Shown here in pieces: positions 28,544 through 37,863 of a stretch of DNA of 64,000 nt. How positions within the stretch are numbered: position 1 is the first letter of the stretch; each line of letters opens with the position of its first letter. Source of the DNA: Brumimicrobium ulvae (GTDB taxonomy: Bacteria; Bacteroidota; Bacteroidia; Flavobacteriales_D; Crocinitomicaceae). Both the position numbers and the translations under genes were made by a program. The DNA lies in the NCBI RefSeq assembly GCF_947504225.1, contig NZ_CANNGT010000002.1:62001-126000 (forward strand), written 5' to 3'. The notes beneath the pieces were generated by a model that saw only the letters and a list, made by a program, of their open reading frames with translations, was not told where the DNA came from and searched no databases.

Positions 28544-31500
28544 ATGAGACATATAATGACCTTTCTAACGTTTATTTTTTGTGCAACTATTGTTTTCGGA
28601 CAACAAGCTGAATTAATTACACAGCAAAGGATACGAGGGGAAATTACAGATTTTAAATTCAGTCCTGATGGACAATACATCGCCAACATATCAAAAGAAG
28701 ACCCCAGTATTCATGTTTGGCATTTGGCTTCTGAGAAAATAATCGGAAGTCTACAAGACCATGAAGAAGGAGTAAACGCCTTTGCATTCAATGCTGATGG
28801 TAGTCAAATAGTAAGTGTACACAAGGACAACAAGGTCATTCGATGGGACTTAAACACATGGAGTATTATTGATTCAACAACATTAGAAAAAACTGGTGAC
28901 TTGGTTTTGTTGCACAATGATAAAATATTGATTTCTTTAGGAAACAAATTAAGTTTATTTGATGCCCAATTCAAACACATAAAAACACATTCAATTTCGG
29001 GCAGCATCACCTGCGGAAAAACAGCTGGAAATAAGGCTTATATTGGTTCTACAAGCGGGCAACTCAGCATAATTGACTGGGATAATCCTGAAGACATTCT
29101 TCAAAAATCGTTTAACAGAACCTATTTTCAGAACATAGATATAGACCTCGATAAAGATTTACTCTTAAGCGTGAACACCAATGGTTCTGTAACAGAAATA
29201 ATGTTGAGTGAACTCAGCGCAACAGGACCTATAAAAATCCTTAAAGGCTTTAGTTTTGGTACACAATACGGCAAGCCATTCGCAGGAAAAGGGCTCGTTG
29301 CATACATTTCAGAACGCAATCAAGTATCGATTTACAACTTAGAAGGAAATCTTGTTACTCATCTTGTTGACACCGTTGCCAAAGAGGAAATCAAGGTTTT
29401 AGAATTCAATCATGATGGAAGTATTATGGCTTCATCTAGCTATAAGCGATTCAATGACAAAAATATTTTCAATGAGCACAGCATAAAAGTTTGGGATGTG
29501 CAAAGAAAAGGACTGATGAGTGAATTAAAAGGTTCTGTAAATCCGGTAACAAGTTTTTCTTTCCATCCAGAAAAGAACTGGGTAGCCATCATCGGAGAAG
29601 GAACAACTTTAGGTTTGTGGGACATGGATTTTGCAGAAAAAATCATGGATTATGAGCTTCAAGAACCTAAAAAAGAACAAAAAATTGACTTGATTACAGG
29701 TGAGGATGCCAAGGCCATTAATCCTTTTAGTAAAGGCAACTTCAAAGATAAATTAATAGAAAAAACAGTTCGTAGAACAGTCAATCAAGTCTTTAGAAAA
29801 GAGCCAACTTTAGTGAAGTTTTCTTCAAAAGGAAACTACCTCATTACTAAACTCCAAAAGGACGAAGTGCGGATTTACAGTGTAAAAGATAAAAGCTTAA
29901 AGTATGAATACTTCGCGATGCATCAACAAGAAAGAATCAATGATTTCATCACCGATCCAGAAGAGAAATATTTAATCTGTTTAGGTGCAGGAAATGAAGC
30001 GGTATCCATTGTTGATTTAACCACCGGAGAACTCATCAAGAAATTAGAAACAGAAAATGAAGACGCTTCACATGAATTTTTAAACAATGCTATTTCTGTA
30101 GCTTATCATCCAAAAGGAGATAATTTTGTAGTTTGTACAGGTAGAGGTCAAATTTTTGTTTGGAATAAAAACTTTGGAACAGAGTTTAAAACAGATGGTT
30201 CTAATCTTCATAGGGCTTGGGGAAATGCATTTGTGAGCTATTCGAAGGATGGTAATGTGGTGTATTTAAACGGTCATGATGCTGTACGTGGTTATGACAT
30301 CAACAACTTTACTGTTTTTGGAACTACAAAGCTAAAAATGGAAGGTCAACCTCGTGCTTTAGGCACACCGCAAGACTACATGGTCGGGTTTAAAGACAAT
30401 ACAGGTTATATTGAAGATTTAAAAACCAATAAAATCAATACCTTCAGTATACAATCTAGCCTAATTAATGCTGTAGATGCATCACTTAGGGACTACATTG
30501 GAATTGCTTTAAAAAACGGGGAATTTAGAATCATTGATGCAAAAACCGGAAAACTACTTGCCACTTTCATTGGTGAAGATGAGAACACCTTAATCAAAAC
30601 AGAAGACAATTTCTACAAAGTAGACAAAGAAGGATTTGATTTGGTTTCATTCAGAATTGGTAGAAATGCCTACCCATTTGAGCAGTTTGATGCTTATTAT
30701 AATCGACCAGACCTTGTGTTAAAGTCATTAAAATGCCCAGATGCAGAGTATATTGATTTATACAAACAAGCCCATGACAGGCGTTTAGCGAAACTGCATT
30801 TAACAGGGACTAAAAACCCAGATTTTGCTGCATTACCACAACTTAAAATCCTCAACAAATCCGCTCTTCCCTATACTCAAGAAGAAAGTGTAATTAAACT
30901 AAAGATAAACGCTAATGCAAGTACGCATCCATTAAAAACACTAAAAATAACCATCAACAATGTACCTATTCATATCCAATCTATTGCAGGGAAATCTTAT
31001 GAAGGAGAAGTCGATTTAGAACTGATTGGAGGAATAAACAAAATTAATGTTTACGCTATTGACAGCAAGAATCAAGAAAGTTTAGCAGAGAGTTTTTCAG
31101 TCAATTGCTTAAGGTCTGACCAACCCAATTTATACCTCATCACGGTTGGAACGTCTAAATATAAAGACAGTAGATTCAGTTTAAATTATGCTGCAAAAGA
31201 CGCAAAAGACCTGAATAAACTGTTCAACGGCGCTGCTGAAAATTCAATTTATGGAGAAGTCCACACTTATATGCTCACCGATGAGGAAGTAAAAAAAGAG
31301 GCCTTTGATCAACTCAAAGCATTTTTAAAAGGAGCAGGTCGTAACGATCAAGTCATATTTTACATCGCTGGACATGGATTGTTAGACAGTGAATATGCTT
31401 ATTACTACGGAACGTATGACATCAACTTTTTACAACCTGGTAACAGAGGACTTGCTTATGCTAATTTGGAAGATATACTTTCAGGCATTGATGCTGTAAA

Positions 31501-31954
31501 GAAATTGTTACTCATGGACACCTGTCACTCTGGTGAGGTTTCAGAAGACGAAGTAATGTTGGCAGACAACAGTGAAGAGGACCTTGCCTTTGAAGATGTA
31601 ACATTTAGAGCTGTTGGTCCAAACCTACGAGAAGGATCAGATACCAAAGCATCTGCAGGGAAAATGGCCAGATTACTCTTTGCTGACATTCGTAAAGGAA
31701 CTGGTGCAACTGTTATTTCTAGTGCTGGGGGAGTTGAGTTTGCCATGGAAGGTGAAGATTGGAAAAATGGTTTGTTCACCTATTGTTTGTTAAACGGTTT
31801 AACCAACAGAACAGCAGATTTGAACAATGACGGCATAATTATGCTTTCGGAATTACAACATTACCTAATCAATAAGGTTGGTAAATTGTCGCATGGTAAG
31901 CAAGTCCCGACAACACGTGTTCAAAATATCCGATTAGATTATCCTGTATGGTAG
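28544..31954 (+). CDS. Secreted WD40-repeat protein with C-terminal caspase (C14) domain
   Basis: A protein of 1136 residues with a signal peptide ending near FGQQ, so it leaves the cytoplasm. Residues ~30-690 hold WD40-type beta-propeller blades, such as DFKFSPDGQYIANISKED, VNAFAFNADGSQIVSV and IKVWDVQRKG. A short Ig-like linker at ~785-855 leads to a caspase-fold peptidase from ~862: LYLITVGTSKYKD, LNYAAKDAKDL, the catalytic His944 in YIAGHG and Cys994 in MDTCHSGE. Both catalytic residues are present, so activity is plausible. WD40-caspase fusions occur in Bacteroidota, but their targets are unknown. Export argues against a classic cytoplasmic suicide system. A small protein gene follows 31 bp later. 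Confidence 0.9.
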   Translation: MRHIMTFLTFIFCATIVFGQQAELITQQRIRGEITDFKFSPDGQYIANISKEDPSIHVWHLASEKIIGSLQDHEEGVNAFAFNADGSQIVSVHKDNKVIRWDLNTWSIIDSTTLEKTGDLVLLHNDKILISLGNKLSLFDAQFKHIKTHSISGSITCGKTAGNKAYIGSTSGQLSIIDWDNPEDILQKSFNRTYFQNIDIDLDKDLLLSVNTNGSVTEIMLSELSATGPIKILKGFSFGTQYGKPFAGKGLVAYISERNQVSIYNLEGNLVTHLVDTVAKEEIKVLEFNHDGSIMASSSYKRFNDKNIFNEHSIKVWDVQRKGLMSELKGSVNPVTSFSFHPEKNWVAIIGEGTTLGLWDMDFAEKIMDYELQEPKKEQKIDLITGEDAKAINPFSKGNFKDKLIEKTVRRTVNQVFRKEPTLVKFSSKGNYLITKLQKDEVRIYSVKDKSLKYEYFAMHQQERINDFITDPEEKYLICLGAGNEAVSIVDLTTGELIKKLETENEDASHEFLNNAISVAYHPKGDNFVVCTGRGQIFVWNKNFGTEFKTDGSNLHRAWGNAFVSYSKDGNVVYLNGHDAVRGYDINNFTVFGTTKLKMEGQPRALGTPQDYMVGFKDNTGYIEDLKTNKINTFSIQSSLINAVDASLRDYIGIALKNGEFRIIDAKTGKLLATFIGEDENTLIKTEDNFYKVDKEGFDLVSFRIGRNAYPFEQFDAYYNRPDLVLKSLKCPDAEYIDLYKQAHDRRLAKLHLTGTKNPDFAALPQLKILNKSALPYTQEESVIKLKINANASTHPLKTLKITINNVPIHIQSIAGKSYEGEVDLELIGGINKINVYAIDSKNQESLAESFSVNCLRSDQPNLYLITVGTSKYKDSRFSLNYAAKDAKDLNKLFNGAAENSIYGEVHTYMLTDEEVKKEAFDQLKAFLKGAGRNDQVIFYIAGHGLLDSEYAYYYGTYDINFLQPGNRGLAYANLEDILSGIDAVKKLLLMDTCHSGEVSEDEVMLADNSEEDLAFEDVTFRAVGPNLREGSDTKASAGKMARLLFADIRKGTGATVISSAGGVEFAMEGEDWKNGLFTYCLLNGLTNRTADLNNDGIIMLSELQHYLINKVGKLSHGKQVPTTRVQNIRLDYPVW

Positions 31955-31985
31955 ATTTAATTTTTTGTCTACTATCTTTGTAGAT

Positions 31986-32525
31986 ATGAGAAAACACATT
32001 CCATTACTTTTTATACTCGCGCTTACACTGCCGTTTATAGGAGTATATGGATGGTTGAAATTTGAAAAAGCCGCAGTTCGTAAGTCTGTCAAGCACCGTT
32101 TAATGGAGGGAATTCCCAAAGACGAGTTGATTCAATTTACTTTCGCTCTAAAAGACACCGCAAAGGTTTTAAATTGGATTCACAGCAAAGAATTTGAATA
32201 CCAAGGGGAAATGTACGATATCGTAACCCGATACTACAGTAAAGACTCTGTGAAATATGATCTTTGGTGGGACCATGAGGAAACTGAACTCAATAAAAAG
32301 CTAGCAAGACTCACCAATGGTTTAATTAATCAAAATCCGGTAGAACAATCCAAAACAAACTACATCGTTTTTGTCAATAAATCTATGCTTTTTGAGCACT
32401 TAGCTGTAGGAATTAATCCACCATTCCAAAACAATGAAAAGATAAGGCCATTGGTTGCAAACATAGGTATTTATACCTCGAGAGAAACAGAACCAATATC
32501 TCCTCCTCCTCAAAAATCAGCCTAG
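31986..32525 (+). CDS. Small membrane-anchored or secreted protein of unknown function
   Basis: 179 residues from the ATG at 31986; a TTG at 31965 is a weaker start. The N-terminal hydrophobic stretch HIPLLFILALTLPFIGVYGWL is an uncleaved anchor or signal peptide. The mature part contains LKDTAKVLNWIHSKEFEYQGEMYD, a motif I associate with Bacteroidota proteins of unknown function. Further downstream it contains WWDHEETELNKKL, and the tail is proline-rich. It lies between the caspase protein and a TonB receptor, 31 bp and 93 bp away. Confidence 0.75.
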   Translation: MRKHIPLLFILALTLPFIGVYGWLKFEKAAVRKSVKHRLMEGIPKDELIQFTFALKDTAKVLNWIHSKEFEYQGEMYDIVTRYYSKDSVKYDLWWDHEETELNKKLARLTNGLINQNPVEQSKTNYIVFVNKSMLFEHLAVGINPPFQNNEKIRPLVANIGIYTSRETEPISPPPQKSA

Positions 32526-32618
32526 TTATTTCAAATGAATAAACGCCTTTTTCACTTCAAAACTTTGGAGAGAAAAACAGCGTAATAAATTCTTATTTAT
32601 TAATAAAAAAGATATTGT

Positions 32619-35021
32619 ATGAGATTAATCATATTAATTGGGATGCTTTTGAGTATCTCTTTATCGATGGCGCAAGAACTTAACGTCATTGATAAAACAA
32701 CAAAAGACCCTATTGAATTTGCTCAAGTAGGAAGCAAAGGTTCAACAAAAATGTTGATCACTGATGCAAATGGGAAAGTTGACATTACTCCATTTGTAGG
32801 GTTAAGTGACATTATATTTAGACTTTATGGATACGAAGCTCTAGAGTTTGATTATTCAGAGTTAGAGGCCCGAAACTTTCAGGTAGAAATGGAGCCAAGC
32901 TTTTTCATGATGAAAGAAGTTGTGATTTCAGCGAATAAATGGAGCCAAATTTCTTCTGATGTTCCGTATAAAGTAAGCAGTTTAAAAGCCAAGGACATTG
33001 CTTTTCATAATCCGCAAACCGCGGCAGACTTACTTGCTGTTTCTGGAGACGTCTTTGTTCAAAAAAGTCAACAAGGTGGAGGTAGCCCAATGATTAGAGG
33101 GTTTTCAACCAACCGTTTACTGTATACCATTGACGGTGTGCGAATGAACACAGCAATTTTTAGAGGAGGAAACGTTCAAAACGTGATTTCTTTAGATGCA
33201 TTTGCCATGGAAAGTGCTGAGGTTTTGTTTGGATCAAGTTCTACCATTTACGGAAGTGATGCAGTAGGTGGTGTAATGAGTTTCCAGACCATGAAACCAG
33301 CTTTTTCAGAGGACGAAAAACCTTTGGTGAAGGGGAAGGCCTTGATGCGGTACTCAACTGCTAACAAAGAAAACACCGGTCATTTCGACATCAATGTTGG
33401 GTGGAAAAAATGGGTCATTCTCACCAGTTTTACTGCAAGTAAGTACGACCATCTTCGACAAGGAAGTAATGGACCAGAAGATTACTTGAAAGCATATCAT
33501 GTTCAGCGTATAGACAGTATCGATGTTGTAGTTGCTCAAGAAGATGAACTATTGCAAGTGGCCACTGCTTACAATCAGATCAATTTGATGCAAAAAGTAC
33601 GTTATGCTCCGAATGAAAACTGGGACATCGAATATGGATTTCATTATTCTGAAACCAGTCCTTACGGGCGCTATGATCGGCATGGAGAGTTAAAAGATGG
33701 AGCTCCTAAATTTGCTGAATGGAACTACGGCCCACAAAAATGGATGATGAATCAGTTGTCAATTAACAACTATTCTTCAAATGTAATTTATGATCAAATG
33801 AGCATCAAAATTGCACATCAAAATTTTGTGGAAAGTCGAATCGACAGAAAGTTTAATAATGACAACCGCCGAACACGTGAAGAAGAGGTAACTGCATATT
33901 CAGCAAACCTTGATTTTTCGAAACGTTTAGGGGCGAAAAACAATCTGTTTTATGGATTGGAATACATCATTAACGATGTGGTTTCAACGGGTTTCAGTGA
34001 AAACATCACAACGAATGTAGTGAATCCAACCGCAGCCCGTTATCCACAATCCAATTGGCAATCCTTTGGCGCTTACATTAATGATGAGCACAAAATTACT
34101 GAGAAGTTAACCCTTCAAGGAGGTCTGCGCTATACGCATTACATGTTGGATGCTGAATTTGATAATTCATTCTATGCACTTCCTTTTGAGGAGGCCAATT
34201 TAAACAGCGGAGCCTTAACTGGAGGTTTAGGTGCTGTCTACAGTATCAATTCTAAAACTGCGCTTCGAATGAATGCTTCGACTGCTTTCCGTTCTCCGAA
34301 TGTGGACGATATCGGGAAGATTTTTGATTCAGAACCAGGAGCTGTAGTAATTCCAAATCCAAATTTAAAAGCTGAATATGCTTACAATGTAGATTTAGGA
34401 ATTACACGTGTATTCGGGAAGGTCCTTAAATTAGATGTAACAGGATATTACACCTTATTGGAGAATGCATTGGTACGCCGAGATTTCCAACTAAATGGAA
34501 TGGACAGTATAATGTATGACGGTTCATTAAGTCAAGTTCAAGCCATCCAAAACGCTGCAAATGCAAATGTATATGGAATTCAAGCTGGAGTTGACATTAA
34601 TCTTTCCAAAGGTTTTATGTTGACTTCCAAATTTAACTATCAAGTTGGAGAAGAAGAAATGGATGATGGAACTTTAAGTCCTTCACGCCATGCTGCTCCT
34701 TGGTTTGGAGTAACACGTTTAAGCTATACTTACCGTAAATTGCGTTTAGAAGTAAATGCACAGTATCAAGGTGAAAGATCACACGAAAATTTATCGGTAA
34801 GTGAACAAGGAAAGACAGACATCTATGCACTTGATTCCAATGGAGACACATACGCTCCAAGTTGGTATACCCTCAACTTAAAAGCGATGTATCAATTCCA
34901 TGAGAATTTTTCTGTAAGTGGTGGATTAGAAAACATTACTGACCAAAGATACCGTGCCTATAGCTCTGGACTTTCTGGAGCGGGTAGAAACTTTATTTTG
35001 TCTTTGACAGCTAATTTTTAG
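32619..35021 (+). CDS. TonB-dependent outer membrane receptor (heme/hemoglobin-like plug)
   Basis: A protein of 800 residues with signal peptide MRLIILIGMLLSISLSMAQ. A carboxypeptidase-like regulatory domain spans ~20-100. The plug has DLLAVSGDVFVQKSQQGGGS, MIRGFSTNRLLYTIDGVRMN and FGSSSTIYGSDAVGGVMSF. A 22-strand-type barrel ends in the usual aromatic residue (LSLTANF). The plug wording resembles receptors for heme, hemoglobin or cobalamin-type ligands. The ligand itself cannot be fixed, because no uptake genes are adjacent. It imports substrate across the outer membrane using TonB energy. Confidence 0.92.
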   Translation: MRLIILIGMLLSISLSMAQELNVIDKTTKDPIEFAQVGSKGSTKMLITDANGKVDITPFVGLSDIIFRLYGYEALEFDYSELEARNFQVEMEPSFFMMKEVVISANKWSQISSDVPYKVSSLKAKDIAFHNPQTAADLLAVSGDVFVQKSQQGGGSPMIRGFSTNRLLYTIDGVRMNTAIFRGGNVQNVISLDAFAMESAEVLFGSSSTIYGSDAVGGVMSFQTMKPAFSEDEKPLVKGKALMRYSTANKENTGHFDINVGWKKWVILTSFTASKYDHLRQGSNGPEDYLKAYHVQRIDSIDVVVAQEDELLQVATAYNQINLMQKVRYAPNENWDIEYGFHYSETSPYGRYDRHGELKDGAPKFAEWNYGPQKWMMNQLSINNYSSNVIYDQMSIKIAHQNFVESRIDRKFNNDNRRTREEEVTAYSANLDFSKRLGAKNNLFYGLEYIINDVVSTGFSENITTNVVNPTAARYPQSNWQSFGAYINDEHKITEKLTLQGGLRYTHYMLDAEFDNSFYALPFEEANLNSGALTGGLGAVYSINSKTALRMNASTAFRSPNVDDIGKIFDSEPGAVVIPNPNLKAEYAYNVDLGITRVFGKVLKLDVTGYYTLLENALVRRDFQLNGMDSIMYDGSLSQVQAIQNAANANVYGIQAGVDINLSKGFMLTSKFNYQVGEEEMDDGTLSPSRHAAPWFGVTRLSYTYRKLRLEVNAQYQGERSHENLSVSEQGKTDIYALDSNGDTYAPSWYTLNLKAMYQFHENFSVSGGLENITDQRYRAYSSGLSGAGRNFILSLTANF

Positions 35022-35043
35022 GAATCAGAACTATGTTTTTGAG

Positions 35044-35073
35044 AGGGCTGTCTGAGAAGGCGGCCCTTTTTTT
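35044..35073 (+). terminator. Intrinsic terminator after the TonB receptor gene
   Basis: The stem AGGGCTGTC/GGCGGCCCT (nine pairs, two of them G-U) encloses a TGAGAA loop and is followed by seven T. It lies 22 bp after the stop codon. Confidence 0.82.
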
Positions 35074-35441
35074 GGTTCAATATCCTCTCACTTAATCCCT
35101 CTTATATGTTTGTTTTTCATTTTAGTTTTTGATAAAAATCATTCATCTTTGACGATCAGGAGGAATCCCCATTGATACATAGATGTCGTTTTGGAGTTTT
35201 TCCTTCGTCAAGTTGAATTCGTGGTATAACTTGGATCAGAAATCTATCAAACAGGTTCTTTTACATCTAAATATAATCATCGGCCAAAAATTGATGTTCA
35301 AATATGTATTGAAACACATATCAATCCTCGTCTTGTATATTAAAAGACAGGTGGTTGAAAAGGTTTTAATGACATTAACCATGTAATAAAGAGTTTTCAA
35401 TAAATTTATTTATATTTGAGTAAACTATATCACGAAAACAT
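35074..35441 (+). other. Non-coding stretch with a decayed gene remnant
   Basis: Apart from the remnant listed at 35183-35332 and AT-rich promoter-like DNA near 35400, no intact gene is visible here. A 67-codon frame beginning at 35183 runs across the remnant in a different frame from the homologous one. Confidence 0.55.
35183..35342 (+). pseudogene. Remnant of a paralogue of the beta-barrel gene at 36941
   Basis: Bases 35230-35274 are identical over 45 bp to 37373-37417 inside the intact gene at 36941. In the homologous frame both encode LGSEIYQTGSFTSKY. The remnant then continues NHRPKIDVQICIETHINPRLVY and stops. Just upstream the frame is broken by a TAA. A shifted frame reads FGVFPSS, comparable with FGFSTIGDFNSS in the intact gene. 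I read this as the frameshifted, truncated end of a duplicated gene. Its exact limits are uncertain. Confidence 0.55.
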
Positions 35442-35783
35442 TTGAAATCAAAAATCATAATTACACTAACTTTTGTATTACTCAGTTCTTTTGGTATGTC
35501 CCAAAACACTTCTAAAGGTGAGGTGATTTCTGTTTTTGCCTTTGGGGAAAATAGTTATTCATTTATACATGAAAAAGGAACTGGTCATTATTACAAGACT
35601 TCCATTCACAACACAGGTGAACTTAATCAAGGACAATTCGTTGAGCTGCTATTTGACCAAGTAGACAACATCTCTAATTCGGTTCAGGTTAATGTACCCA
35701 CACTTACGAACTCTTTATTTTGCCAACGAATTAGTGAAGAAGAAATAGGAAATGAAAAAGGGGAAGATAGAAATAAAAATTGA
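35442..35783 (+). CDS. Small secreted protein of unknown function with TTG start
   Basis: A protein of 113 residues with a good signal peptide (KSKIIITLTFVLLSSFGMSQ). The only start that keeps it is TTG at 35442; no in-frame ATG lies at the right place. TTG may be a mutated ATG, as the context CAT-TTG-AAA-TCA suggests. No family is recognised. The end overlaps the next gene by 32 bp, so the two are likely co-expressed, or the frame has decayed at its 3' end. Confidence 0.6.
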   Translation: MKSKIIITLTFVLLSSFGMSQNTSKGEVISVFAFGENSYSFIHEKGTGHYYKTSIHNTGELNQGQFVELLFDQVDNISNSVQVNVPTLTNSLFCQRISEEEIGNEKGEDRNKN

Positions 35784-36234
35784 TTACCGAAAATATGTAA
35801 GTTACAATGCTAAACATGATGTGTTAGTATTTGAAACGTGGGACGATGTAAAAACTTTAGATATATTATTGCAAGAACGTGTACTAAATTATCCTTTTAA
35901 TAGAGGAAATGATGAAGAAGTTTCGACTACTATTCAATCCATAAAAGAAAATGGTTGGACTCTATCTGAAAATCCAAGCGGAGAAGAAGTTAGCCTGGAG
36001 AAGTTTAAAGAACTTTTAGATCTATCTCATCCGTTAAGTACAAACGTTTTAATTGATATTCTTGAATTAGATGAAGGCAGTGTTATGTTTAACCATAAAG
36101 TATATATTTGGGGAGCAATGGTAACGAAGGATGACTGGACAGATCCAAATCCGTCAGAGCAAGATTTCTATAATTGTCATAATCCATGGGGTCATTTACT
36201 TTTTGATCGAAATGTTTGGGTAGGTCAGCCATGA
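35752..36234 (+). CDS. Cytoplasmic protein of unknown function
   Basis: A protein of 160 residues with no signal peptide or membrane segment. It is acidic and contains a Trp-rich end (YIWGAMVTKDDW, NPWGHLLFDRNVW). The start overlaps the previous gene by 32 bp. The stop overlaps the start of the FISUMP lipoprotein by 4 bp (ATGA), so it is translationally coupled to it. I do not recognise the family. In this cluster of exported proteins it is the only clearly cytoplasmic one. Confidence 0.65.
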   Translation: MKKGKIEIKIDYRKYVSYNAKHDVLVFETWDDVKTLDILLQERVLNYPFNRGNDEEVSTTIQSIKENGWTLSENPSGEEVSLEKFKELLDLSHPLSTNVLIDILELDEGSVMFNHKVYIWGAMVTKDDWTDPNPSEQDFYNCHNPWGHLLFDRNVWVGQP

Positions 36235-36944
36235 AAAGAACTTTTATTATATCTCAGTTTATTGTTTTTTTCACCTTCTTAGGCTGTCAAAAATCTGATC
36301 ATTCGATTTTGTATGTCGAAGGTAATGGTGTTAAAGATATTGAGGGTAATTTTTACTCAACTGTAATTATTGGAGATCAAGAATGGATGGCAGAAAACTT
36401 AAAAACCGATTTTTTTTGCAATGGAGATAGCATTCCATCAACCGGAGATTCTGTTCAAGTACTAGTATACGATAATAATCCACAAAACGCAGCGATCTAT
36501 GGAAAGCTCTACAACTTCAACGCTGCTAATGAAATTTCTGGATTATGTCCTTGTGGCTGGGAAGTTCCCACTGAGCTGGATTATGCAAGACTCATTGATT
36601 ACTTAGGAGGATACAAAGATGCCATGAAAAAAATGAAGTCTACTGGAAACCTCACTGATGGAAATGGGTTGTGGGTTAAACGGAATTTACAAAACCTATA
36701 CGAAGGTAATAATCTGAGTGGGTTTAATGCCTTGCCAGGAGGGTATGCTATTACAAACGATTTTTTAACTTACAAATACGCTTATCAAGACACATTTACT
36801 GCATTTTGGGCATTACCCATTTCTGTGAATAGACCAATAAGTTATCATATTATCACTCCGCAAATTGGAAAAATTAAACATCCAGGCCCATTAGTCTTTG
36901 ATCAGTTATATTATTCTGTACGTTGTATAAAAAAAAATAAATGA
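36231..36944 (+). CDS. Lipoprotein with FISUMP (Fibrobacter major paralogous) domain
   Basis: About 237 residues from the ATG at 36231. The signal peptide ends in the lipobox FLGC, so Cys is lipidated and the protein sits in the outer or inner membrane. The FISUMP signature is clear: DIEGNFYSTVIIGDQEWMAENL, then AAIYGKLYNFNAA, CPCGWEVPTELDYARL, and FNALPGGYA with YSVRC at the end. The domain is common in large families in Bacteroidota and Fibrobacteres; its function is unknown. The gene overlaps both neighbours by 4 bp (ATGA), which marks a tight operon. Confidence 0.85.
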   Translation: MKRTFIISQFIVFFTFLGCQKSDHSILYVEGNGVKDIEGNFYSTVIIGDQEWMAENLKTDFFCNGDSIPSTGDSVQVLVYDNNPQNAAIYGKLYNFNAANEISGLCPCGWEVPTELDYARLIDYLGGYKDAMKKMKSTGNLTDGNGLWVKRNLQNLYEGNNLSGFNALPGGYAITNDFLTYKYAYQDTFTAFWALPISVNRPISYHIITPQIGKIKHPGPLVFDQLYYSVRCIKKNK

Positions 36945-37687
36945 TAGGAAGGATTTTTATCGCAGTGCTACTTTTATTTTTCTCTTCCAGCTTCTTTGCG
37001 CAGGACAAATTCTCTTATACTCCAGGAGTTTCAATTCAACTTGAATCTATTCTCTCCCAAAAGAGCGAAAATAACTATCAATATTTCACTACTTCATATA
37101 GTTCTGGAGCGTCGTTTAACTTGGGAATGACCAATAAAGTAAACTACAAGAAATTGTTTATTCGTCTCAACGCCAACATTGGTATTTTAAGTCAATCACA
37201 AAAATTTACTTTTAGCAATGAGGTCGATAATAGAATAGAGCATGAAGTTGATTACCAATTGCTATATTGGTCACTGGATTATTCATTGGGAAGAGATTTT
37301 CAATTGAATGCATTAAATAAACTACATGTTGAGTTCGGTTTTTCAACGATCGGAGACTTTAATTCCTCAACCCTTGGATCAGAAATCTATCAAACAGGTT
37401 CTTTTACATCTAAATATGTGGCTGCAGATGATCATTACAATGGGACAAGTTCACAGGAATATCAATATGAACTGAGTTATGAATGGCAGGTCTATCTTAG
37501 TCCTTTTATTAGGTGTTCATTGAGTCTTCCCTCGTTTAAAAATCGATTAAATATTGGGGTTATTGGTAGGCTGAATAACATTCAATTTGATTCTTTTATT
37601 TATATCACAGGAGGAAATTACTCGGCGATAGCAAATAGTTCTTTGAATGGAGGTAGTATAGGTTTGTTTTTGAATTATGAGTTTTAA
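36941..37687 (+). CDS. Outer-membrane beta-barrel-like protein of unknown function
   Basis: A protein of 248 residues with signal peptide (MIGRIFIAVLLLFFSSSFFAQ). The mature part is a run of amphipathic strands (KLFIRLNANIGIL, LHVEFGFSTIG, YELSYEWQVYLSPFIRCSL, SIGLFLNYEF) ending in a terminal Phe, as in outer membrane barrels. The start overlaps the FISUMP lipoprotein gene by 4 bp. A 45-bp stretch inside it (37373-37417) is duplicated exactly at 35230-35274 upstream of the operon. Confidence 0.75.
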   Translation: MIGRIFIAVLLLFFSSSFFAQDKFSYTPGVSIQLESILSQKSENNYQYFTTSYSSGASFNLGMTNKVNYKKLFIRLNANIGILSQSQKFTFSNEVDNRIEHEVDYQLLYWSLDYSLGRDFQLNALNKLHVEFGFSTIGDFNSSTLGSEIYQTGSFTSKYVAADDHYNGTSSQEYQYELSYEWQVYLSPFIRCSLSLPSFKNRLNIGVIGRLNNIQFDSFIYITGGNYSAIANSSLNGGSIGLFLNYEF

Positions 37688-37787
37688 TTAAAAACCTGTA
37701 TTTTAAATACCTACATCTATTGTCCGAAATTAATTCAATTCGAAAAAACTATATTTTAAATATGGCTAAAACTTCCTCCTTTCACAG

Positions 37788-37811
37788 CTACTGAGAGATT
37801 TCATCTCGTAG
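37788..37811. other. Short hairpin in the dxr upstream region
   Basis: CTAC-t-GAGA pairs with TCTC-GTAG around a gatttca loop. It is not followed by T residues, so it is not a typical terminator. It could be a leader structure or a repeat fragment. Confidence 0.3.
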
Positions 37812-37863
37812 TCGTCTGCATTTACCTGTAATTGACTATTTTCGTCATCTAAACTATTTTATC

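Noticed and set aside
28544-32525. The WD40-caspase gene and its neighbour as a classic abortive-infection module
   Set aside because: The caspase protein has a signal peptide, and no nuclease, gasdermin or nucleotide-sensing gene is adjacent.
35183-35386. A 67-codon plus-strand frame beginning MSFWSFSF
   Set aside because: It crosses the 45-bp duplicated segment in a different frame from the homologous protein, so it is a by-product of a gene remnant.
37788-37811. The hairpin before dxr as a riboswitch
   Set aside because: It is too short and lacks conserved aptamer sequence; it is listed only as a hairpin.
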